Source of the DNA: Acinetobacter brisouisimilis
Lineage (GTDB): Bacteria; Pseudomonadota; Gammaproteobacteria; Pseudomonadales; Moraxellaceae
Reading direction: 5' to 3'
Assembly: GCF_000368265.1 (NCBI RefSeq)
Contig: NZ_KB851219.1
Coordinates: 1 to 56,800, forward strand
Length of the DNA: 56,800 bases
Position 1 is the first letter of the stretch, and the number at the start of each line of letters is the position of its first letter. Shown here piece by piece: positions 51,442 through 56,800 of this stretch. Under the pieces are notes generated by a model. That model was not told where the DNA came from. It ran no database searches and was given only the letters and a program-made list of their open reading frames with translations. The translations under genes and the position numbers were made by a program.

Positions 51442-52863
51442 ATGATAGACCTGAAACCTTCCATCAACTTTTGGCATGATCTTAAAAGTAACCAAATCGC
51501 TGGTTTATGGTTGTTCCTCGGTTCTCGCCGTTCTTTAGAAATTGTTCATCCTTCCATTTTTCAGTTGATTTTCTGGGGAGCAATTGCGGCTGCGGTCAAT
51601 ACGTTGTTTAGCTGGATGGTAGCAGGTCAGGCTGGGCATTTTAATTCGCAAGGTTTGGTCAGTTATGCACTTTGGCCATTTATTGCCTTGATTGTCGGAA
51701 TTTTCCTGTCACAACGTACCAATAATCCACGCTTGATGTTGGTACCAGCTTTATTGTGGTTAGTACTTGATGCTAGTATTTTGCTGATTCAGTGTTTTCT
51801 ACAATATCTGGGTGATCAGGGTTACTTGGATTTTTTACCTGACCGCATTTATAACACTTTGCCAAACTTGTTCTTGATTTTGTTTGTATGGCAGAGTCTG
51901 GCGGTCATCTGGGTTTTTTCTCGTCAGTTGAAATGGCCGTGGTGGGAGCGTGGTTTAATCATGTTCGCTACCATTTGTACACTTGTAGTATGGCAAATGT
52001 CGGTTAAAGAGCAACCGATCTGGAAAGTGGATGATGTGCAACCGACACTTTCAGAAGATGCTTTATATGCTCAGGGGAATTTGCTCAACAAAGCTCTGGA
52101 GCAAGTGCAGTTTGGGGATTTCTCACAAACGCACTGGTACTTTTTAGGGGTTGCAGGCGACAGTTACGACTCGGTGTTTAGTTCGGAGATTCAACGAATT
52201 AAATCGCAGTTTGATACCCGCTTTGGAACTTTTGGGCGTTCAGTGGAACTGGTCAATGATCCTAACACTCGGACTACATTGCCGATTGCATCGCGTACCA
52301 GTATTCAACAGGCACTAAACCGTATTGGTCAGCAAATGAATAAAGAAAGCGATGTGCTGTTTTTATATATGGCATCGCATGGTGAACCGAACCATTTTGA
52401 ACTGGAAAATGCTCCGATTGATCTCAAACAGATCGACCCGAAATGGTTACGTGAAGCGCTCGACAAGTCGGGTATTCGCTGGCGTGTCATTGTGGTCTCA
52501 TCCTGTTATTCGGGCAGCTTTGTGCCAGCCCTGCAATCGGACAATACCTTGGTGATTACTGCTTCTGCAGCAGATCGTTCATCGTTTGGTTGTAACAATG
52601 AAGCTGATTATACTTATTTTGGTCGGGCGTTCTTTGATCAGGCAATGCGTGAAAAAAGCTCTCTAAAAGATGCTTTTGGCGATGCCAAAGCAACGGTGTC
52701 ACGATGGGAAACGGCTCAAGGTTTTGAGTCATCTGAACCACAATGGTCACTCGGTAAAAATATGGAGCTTATGCTGCCGCAACTCGAAAAACATTTATTT
52801 CCAAGCCCAAATAATTTACCTGCCAATAATCCAGCCATGTTGCCAGCAACAGCATCACCATAA
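51442..52863 (+). CDS. Membrane-anchored C13 (legumain-like) cysteine peptidase
   Basis: This is a 473-residue protein. About four hydrophobic segments fill residues 25-200 (for example FWGAIAAAVNTLFSWMVAG and FLILFVWQSLAVIWVF). A soluble C-terminal domain of the C13 clan CD fold follows: catalytic His H313 in LYMASHGEP and catalytic Cys C355 in VVSSCYSGSFVP. The clan includes legumain and the GPI transamidase subunit Gpi8. The bacterial members are little studied. No obvious substrate gene lies next to it; fghA begins 15 bp downstream and may be co-transcribed. The tail is Pro/Ala/Asn-rich. Confidence 0.85.
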   Translation: MIDLKPSINFWHDLKSNQIAGLWLFLGSRRSLEIVHPSIFQLIFWGAIAAAVNTLFSWMVAGQAGHFNSQGLVSYALWPFIALIVGIFLSQRTNNPRLMLVPALLWLVLDASILLIQCFLQYLGDQGYLDFLPDRIYNTLPNLFLILFVWQSLAVIWVFSRQLKWPWWERGLIMFATICTLVVWQMSVKEQPIWKVDDVQPTLSEDALYAQGNLLNKALEQVQFGDFSQTHWYFLGVAGDSYDSVFSSEIQRIKSQFDTRFGTFGRSVELVNDPNTRTTLPIASRTSIQQALNRIGQQMNKESDVLFLYMASHGEPNHFELENAPIDLKQIDPKWLREALDKSGIRWRVIVVSSCYSGSFVPALQSDNTLVITASAADRSSFGCNNEADYTYFGRAFFDQAMREKSSLKDAFGDAKATVSRWETAQGFESSEPQWSLGKNMELMLPQLEKHLFPSPNNLPANNPAMLPATASP

Positions 52864-52878
52864 TCAGGAGCAGCAGTC

Positions 52879-53715
52879 ATGCAGCAAATACAAAAAAATT
52901 TCTGTTTTGATGGGGAACAGCGCACGTATCAATGGCATTCAGATCAATTACAAAATGACGCCAAATTTTCAATTTATTTGCCTGAACAAGCACTGCTGGG
53001 TGAAGAATGCCCCGCAGTATTTTATTTGGCAGGTTTGACTTGTACTGAAGAAACTTTTGCGATTAAAGCTCACGCCCAGCGTTTTGCTGCACAGTTGGGT
53101 TTAATTTTGGTGATGCCTGATACTTCGCCGCGTGGAGAGTCAGTTGCGCAGGGTGATTCTTGGGATCTGGGGCAGGGTGCGGGCTTTTATATCAATGCCA
53201 CACAAGCACCGTGGGCGGAACATTACCGCATGGAAAGTTATATTGTCGATGAGCTATATAACGCCGTGCAAACCCATTTCCCGATTCAGCATGGCCGCAT
53301 TGGAATTATGGGACATTCGATGGGTGGGCATGGGGCATTGACCTTGGCATGGAAATATCCTGAAAAATTCAAGTCAGTCTCAGCATTTGCCCCGATTTGC
53401 GCACCGAGCCAGTGTCCGTGGGGTGAAAAAGCCTTTACTCATTATTTGGGGGAAGCACGGGATACATGGCTGGCGCATGATGCCGTCGCTCTGGTTTATA
53501 GCAAAGGTGTACTGTTTAGTGAAGTTTTAGTCGATCAAGGTTTGGCGGATCAGTTTTATCATCAGCTCAACCCACAGTTGTTACAGCAAGCTTGTGCCGA
53601 GGTGGGGCAAAAACTGACGCTGCGCCAACATCAGCACTATGATCATGGTTATTATTTTATTCAAAGCTTTATCGATGATCATTTGCAGTTTCATGCTTCG
53701 GAGCTGACTCAGTAA
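52879..53715 (+). CDS. fghA: S-formylglutathione hydrolase
   Basis: FghA hydrolyses S-formylglutathione to formate and glutathione in formaldehyde detoxification. The esterase-D-like alpha/beta hydrolase of 278 residues has the nucleophile elbow GHSMGG with Ser147, the oxyanion segment YLAGLTCTEETF, and the late catalytic His in YDHGYYFI. The partner formaldehyde dehydrogenase gene is not adjacent. The start at 52879 follows aggagcag. A bidirectional terminator lies just after it. Confidence 0.94.
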   Translation: MQQIQKNFCFDGEQRTYQWHSDQLQNDAKFSIYLPEQALLGEECPAVFYLAGLTCTEETFAIKAHAQRFAAQLGLILVMPDTSPRGESVAQGDSWDLGQGAGFYINATQAPWAEHYRMESYIVDELYNAVQTHFPIQHGRIGIMGHSMGGHGALTLAWKYPEKFKSVSAFAPICAPSQCPWGEKAFTHYLGEARDTWLAHDAVALVYSKGVLFSEVLVDQGLADQFYHQLNPQLLQQACAEVGQKLTLRQHQHYDHGYYFIQSFIDDHLQFHASELTQ

Positions 53716-53728
53716 AATTATGCAGTAT

Positions 53729-53758
53729 AAAAAAGGATCACCGTTGTGATCCTTTTTT
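53729..53758. terminator. Bidirectional terminator after fghA
   Basis: A perfect 7-bp stem (ggatcac with gtgatcc) and 4-nt loop, with A6 and T6 flanks, lie between the convergent fghA and DUF2218 genes. Confidence 0.92.
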
Positions 53759-53761
53759 CGT

Positions 53762-54046
53762 TTAAGCCTGTTGCTGCCAAGTCACCTGAAATTCTTGCTG
53801 TGCCATGCGATTTAAGTGATCAATGACGACACCTTCTAATCGCGTTTGTTCAGCCAGATCAAGCTGACTTTGAATGCTGACATCCAGTGTATTGCCTTGT
53901 GGCGTGAGGGTTACGGTCGCAGTGGGCATGAGAATTTGAAAATGTTGCTCGGTTTCTGCTACTTCAAATTTGTGTTTCCAGTGGTTAAACAGCCGTTTAG
54001 CGATACGGGCAGCTTCAGTGGTTGCCAGTTGTGTCTGACTATGCAT
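53762..54046 (-). CDS. DUF2218 family protein
   Basis: This is a 94-residue cytoplasmic protein of the DUF2218 family, a small domain of unknown function. It reads as one helix (ARIAKRLFNHWKHKF) followed by a beta sheet (HFQILMPTATVTLTPQG) and a second helix ending VVIDHLNRMAQQ. In other bacteria DUF2218 genes sit near siderophore or iron-uptake genes, but nothing of that kind is seen here. It is divergent from rpe and ends at the shared terminator. Confidence 0.8.
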   Translation of the reverse strand: MHSQTQLATTEAARIAKRLFNHWKHKFEVAETEQHFQILMPTATVTLTPQGNTLDVSIQSQLDLAEQTRLEGVVIDHLNRMAQQEFQVTWQQQA

Positions 54047-54209
54047 AGATCAAATTCCTTGTTGTTGTGTTTGGTAGTCTAACAGGCATAAATTTGAAAA
54101 AAGAGAATGAAATCGGAACAATGCGTTGCGTTATGCTGCTTCGTTGCCTGTGTCGCTTCGGATTTTGGTATACTGCTCACAGATTTTAAAATTTTGCTAG
54201 GTTAGATTT

Positions 54210-54896
54210 ATGTCCAAGCCCTTTCTGATTGCACCTTCGATTTTATCTGCTGATTTTGCCCGTCTTGGTGAAGAAGTTGAGAATGTCTTGGCAGCAGGTG
54301 CAGATGTTGTGCATTTTGATGTGATGGACAACCACTATGTACCGAACCTGACCTTTGGTGCAGGGGTGTGTAAGGCGCTGAAAAAATATGGCATTAAAGC
54401 ACCGATTGATGTGCATTTAATGGTATCTCCCGTTGACCGTATGATTGGGGATTTTTTGGAAGCAGGTGCGGACATTATTACTTTCCACCCAGAAGCATCC
54501 GATCATATTGACCGTTCATTGCAACTGATTAAAGCAGGCGGCGCCAAAGCAGGTTTGGTATTTAACCCAGCAACGCCGTTACATTATCTGGATTATGTGT
54601 TGGATAAAGTCGATCAGATCCTATTAATGAGCGTTAACCCTGGTTTTGGTGGACAGAAATTCATTCCAATGACCTTACAAAAACTGCGTGAAGCTCGCAA
54701 AATTATTGATGCTAGCGGTCGTGATATTCGTCTTGAAGTCGATGGTGGTGTTGGCCCTGCCAATATCCGTGAAATTGCCGAAGCAGGTGCAGACATGTTC
54801 GTAGCAGGCTCGGCAATTTTTGGTCAGCCTGACTATAAAGCCGTGATTGACCAGATGCGTGCGGAACTCAACCAAGTGGGTTCAGTCGAAGTTTAA
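54210..54896 (+). CDS. rpe: Ribulose-phosphate 3-epimerase
   Basis: Rpe interconverts ribulose-5-phosphate and xylulose-5-phosphate in the pentose phosphate pathway. The 228-residue TIM barrel begins with [16 protein letters not shown] and has the metal-binding [33 protein letters not shown], and the phosphate-binding EVDGGVG and VAGSAIFG. It is transcribed alone, with a terminator right after it. Confidence 0.97.
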   Translation: MSKPFLIAPSILSADFARLGEEVENVLAAGADVVHFDVMDNHYVPNLTFGAGVCKALKKYGIKAPIDVHLMVSPVDRMIGDFLEAGADIITFHPEASDHIDRSLQLIKAGGAKAGLVFNPATPLHYLDYVLDKVDQILLMSVNPGFGGQKFIPMTLQKLREARKIIDASGRDIRLEVDGGVGPANIREIAEAGADMFVAGSAIFGQPDYKAVIDQMRAELNQVGSVEV

Positions 54897-54916
54897 GCTT
54901 TTACTTTAAACTTTTT

Positions 54917-54951
54917 AAAAAGCGTTATACCACAGGGTGTAACGCTTTTTT
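54917..54951 (+). terminator. Terminator after rpe
   Basis: A 10-bp stem (agcgttatac with gtgtaacgct, one wobble) and 6-nt loop, flanked by A and T runs. Confidence 0.88.
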
Positions 54952-55017
54952 ATTTGTATCTTGCGTTAGAGTTGGCTATGCTTTTAGTTCAAACTTTTCC
55001 ATTGTACTTGTTATAAG

Positions 55018-55440
55018 ATGCAGCATCGACGCAGAACTATGTTTTCGCAAAGCTTTATCTTGCTGATCGTTTTATGTATCGGCTGGATGGGTGTTGCCAA
55101 CGCATCTGTGCAAAGTATGCATTGGGAAATGTTGATGCAGTCAGACATGAGCAGTATGCCGCAACATACAATGTCTGAACATTGTCATCAACCGAGTATA
55201 CCGATGAAGACGAGTAATGATTTTCAGGATCAGGTCAGTTCGTCACAGCATCAGCAGCATCTCAATTGCCCTGACTGTCAGATTATGCACTGTCAAAGTG
55301 TTAATGCAGATCTTCCTCAAGCCACTTCTATTCTGACCGAGCAGTCCAGTACTGATGTTGCAACTACCCAGTATTGGTCAGATCATCGAACTAATTTAGC
55401 TGGATATTGGCAAGAAATTCTGCGTCCTCCCAAAGCCTGA
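55018..55440 (+). CDS. Exported His/Met/Cys-rich protein upstream of copA
   Basis: This 140-residue protein has a Sec signal (MQHRRRTM, then a hydrophobic run ending GVANA). The mature region is rich in metal-binding residues: MLMQSDMSSMPQHTMSEHCHQP and CPDCQIMHC. This suggests binding of copper or a related metal in the periplasm or membrane. It ends 43 bp before copA on the same strand, so the two likely form one copper-responsive transcript. It may belong to the DUF2946-like proteins seen in cop loci, but I could not check. The start at 55018 is supported by the RRR n-region; 55039 is an alternative. Confidence 0.7.
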   Translation: MQHRRRTMFSQSFILLIVLCIGWMGVANASVQSMHWEMLMQSDMSSMPQHTMSEHCHQPSIPMKTSNDFQDQVSSSQHQQHLNCPDCQIMHCQSVNADLPQATSILTEQSSTDVATTQYWSDHRTNLAGYWQEILRPPKA

Positions 55441-55483
55441 ACTTTAAAAAATTGTCATTTTCATTTTTTAAAGAGGGCGAGTC

Positions 55484-56800
55484 ATGTCTACATTTTCCAT
55501 GCATGCCTGCATTGTCGCAGCATGTTTAGTTGTCCCACAGAGTATTTTTGCGGCTGTGCGCGAATATCATCTCAATATCAGTGAACAAACCATCAATGTC
55601 ACTGGAAAACCAACCAAAAAACTGACGGTCAATGGTCAGTTCCCAGCACCCACCTTAACCTTTGAGGATGGGGATGATGCGGTAATTTATGTGCATAACC
55701 AGTTGAAAAAACAGTCAACTGCATTGCACTGGCATGGGATTTTGCTGCCAGCCGTGATGGATGGTGTCCCAGGATTTAACGGGTTTCAGGGCATTGCCCC
55801 GAATGGTGATTTTGTTTATCGCTTTAAGATTCGGCAAACGGGCACTTACTGGTATCACGCACATAGTGCAGGGCAGGAACAAGATGGGTTATATGGGGCA
55901 TTGATTATTTACCCGAAAAACCATCAGCCCATTACTCCAGCAGAAAAAACTGACCGTGATGAAGTGATCATGTTCTCTGACTTTCATGAATCTTCCAGCG
56001 AGCAGATCATGAACCATCTGAAAAGATCGTCGGACTATTATCAAAATCAGCGTGAAACGCTGGCAGATGTTTGGAAGCAAACCAAACAACAAGGGCTAAA
56101 AGCCACATGGCAAGATCGCCGCATGTGGAATCAGATGCGCATGTTGAAAACCGATTTGAGTGATGTCACGGGTTATCATTTCTTGGTGAATGGTAAAACA
56201 CCACAGCAGAACTGGAGCAGTACATTTAAAACAGGCGAAAAAATTCGTTTACGCATGATCAATGCTTCAGCCATGTCATTTTTCGATGTACGCATTCCAA
56301 ATCTGAAAATGACTGTGGTCAGTGCCGATGGTCAACCTGTACAACCTGTCGCTGTCGATGAATTTCGTTTTGGGGCAGGTGAAACCTATGATGTGATTGT
56401 GGAGCCAAAACAGGCGCAATATCAAATTCAGGCTGAGTCAATTGATCGAAGCGGTTTTGCTTTGGCGACCTTACGTAATCAGGATGCTACTGTGCAACCG
56501 CTACCTGAACCGCAGCACCGCCCACGTGCCTTACTGAATATGCAGGATATGGGCATGATGCATGATGATTCTGAACATTCATCTTCAACTCAACATGATA
56601 TGTCAGCAATGAAAGACATGGATATGTCGAAAATGCAGGGCATGACTCTTGAGCAGCATCAACAGATGCAGCAGCAAATGAATCATTCTTCAATGTCATC
56701 AGAACACAAAATGTCAGACATGCAAGACATGGATATGTCGAAAATGCAGGGTATGACTACTGAACAGTATCAGAAAATGATGCAGCAAATGAATCATTCT
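55484..56800 (+). CDS. copA: Multicopper oxidase CopA (copper resistance), 3' end outside the window
   Basis: The frame is open for 439 codons from ATG 55484 to the window edge. Cupredoxin domain 1 (about 30-150) has the trinuclear-site ligands H82 and H84 (LHWHGI) and H125 and H127 (YWYHAHS). A second domain follows from about 225. Residues about 365-439 are a Met-rich segment with a 37-residue tandem repeat, typical of the Cu-binding region of PcoA/CopA. The third domain would lie beyond the window. TAA at 55469 blocks a longer start. The signal (MSTFSMHACIVAACLVVPQSIFA) has no twin Arg and no basic residue, unlike most CopA. The ribosome site is gaggg. Confidence 0.9.
   Translation, partial: MSTFSMHACIVAACLVVPQSIFAAVREYHLNISEQTINVTGKPTKKLTVNGQFPAPTLTFEDGDDAVIYVHNQLKKQSTALHWHGILLPAVMDGVPGFNGFQGIAPNGDFVYRFKIRQTGTYWYHAHSAGQEQDGLYGALIIYPKNHQPITPAEKTDRDEVIMFSDFHESSSEQIMNHLKRSSDYYQNQRETLADVWKQTKQQGLKATWQDRRMWNQMRMLKTDLSDVTGYHFLVNGKTPQQNWSSTFKTGEKIRLRMINASAMSFFDVRIPNLKMTVVSADGQPVQPVAVDEFRFGAGETYDVIVEPKQAQYQIQAESIDRSGFALATLRNQDATVQPLPEPQHRPRALLNMQDMGMMHDDSEHSSSTQHDMSAMKDMDMSKMQGMTLEQHQQMQQQMNHSSMSSEHKMSDMQDMDMSKMQGMTTEQYQKMMQQMNHS
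56615..56800 (+). repeat. 111-bp coding tandem repeat in copA
   Basis: Two copies, 56615-56725 and 56726-56800 (second cut by the window end), encode a 37-residue unit with DMDMSKMQGMT early and MQQQMNHS later. The DNA copies differ at only a few bases (ctt/act, cag changes). Looser similarity extends left to about 56596. The period keeps frame, so copy number could change without disrupting the enzyme. Confidence 0.88.

Noticed and set aside
55442..55473. AT-rich inverted repeat (ctttaaaaaa / ttttttaaag) in the gap before copA
   Set aside because: It has only A/T pairing with a 12-nt loop between a stop and a ribosome site. It is too weak to call a terminator or operator.

Overview
The window is chromosomal DNA of a gammaproteobacterium of the genus Acinetobacter (family Moraxellaceae). 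This rests on moderately AT-rich coding sequence and Acinetobacter-like proteins throughout. It also rests on gene neighbourhoods I recall from that genus: rplM-rpsI-sspB, pdxA-rsmA-apaH, rpoN-hpf, ibaG-murA-hisG-hisD-hisC, and mlaA beside a phosphatase/STAS pair next to a 16S gene. The species cannot be fixed from memory. I saw no insertion sequence, prophage, integron or CRISPR array. Most of the window is core genome.

Layout. 1-3485 is the 3' part of one rRNA operon (end of the 16S-23S spacer, 23S, 5S, terminator). 3.5-12.2 kb holds two decayed genes (a reading-frame remnant and a glutathione S-transferase with an internal stop), the radical-SAM gene ygiQ, the ribosomal-protein/protease-adaptor block rplM-rpsI-sspB plus a tail-anchored unknown on the minus strand, and pdxA-rsmA-apaH. 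12.2-19.2 kb holds a DUF2147 protein, an LrgA/LrgB pair, hflX, a 46-residue membrane peptide, and envelope lipid genes (PlsC-type acyltransferase, lipoprotein phospholipase D, membrane metallophosphoesterase). 19.2-30 kb holds polA, a very large DUF2339 membrane protein, an MscS channel with an uncharacterised partner, a nitrilase-family amidase, the stress-signalling pair recognised as gigA/gigB, and mlaA.

30.2-36.05 kb is a complete rRNA operon: two promoters, 16S, tRNA-Ile(GAT), tRNA-Ala(TGC), 23S, 5S, terminator. Its last 3485 bp repeat positions 1-3485 with no difference found where compared, in the same orientation, 32,563 bp apart. Recombination between the two copies could excise or duplicate the segment between them, which carries essential genes.

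36.2-45 kb carries a cupin, an ankyrin protein, a lytic transglycosylase lipoprotein, rpoN-hpf, and the ibaG-murA-hisG / hisD-hisC series joining peptidoglycan and histidine synthesis. A small secreted protein gene at about 45.0-45.5 kb sits between two copies of the same hairpin. 45.6-54.9 kb carries pabB, a head-to-head pair of Nudix hydrolases, a gamma-carbonic-anhydrase-like protein, tsaB-uppP-rsmJ, a membrane-anchored C13 (legumain-like) peptidase next to S-formylglutathione hydrolase, a DUF2218 protein and rpe. The window ends inside a copper-resistance locus: a His/Met/Cys-rich exported protein and the multicopper oxidase copA, which is truncated by the window edge inside a 37-residue Met-rich tandem repeat.

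No wholly new multi-gene system is evident. The best leads are the duplicated hairpin around the small secreted gene, the MscS/partner pair, the membrane C13 peptidase, the short membrane ORF upstream of hflX, and the unusual copA export signal and Met repeat.
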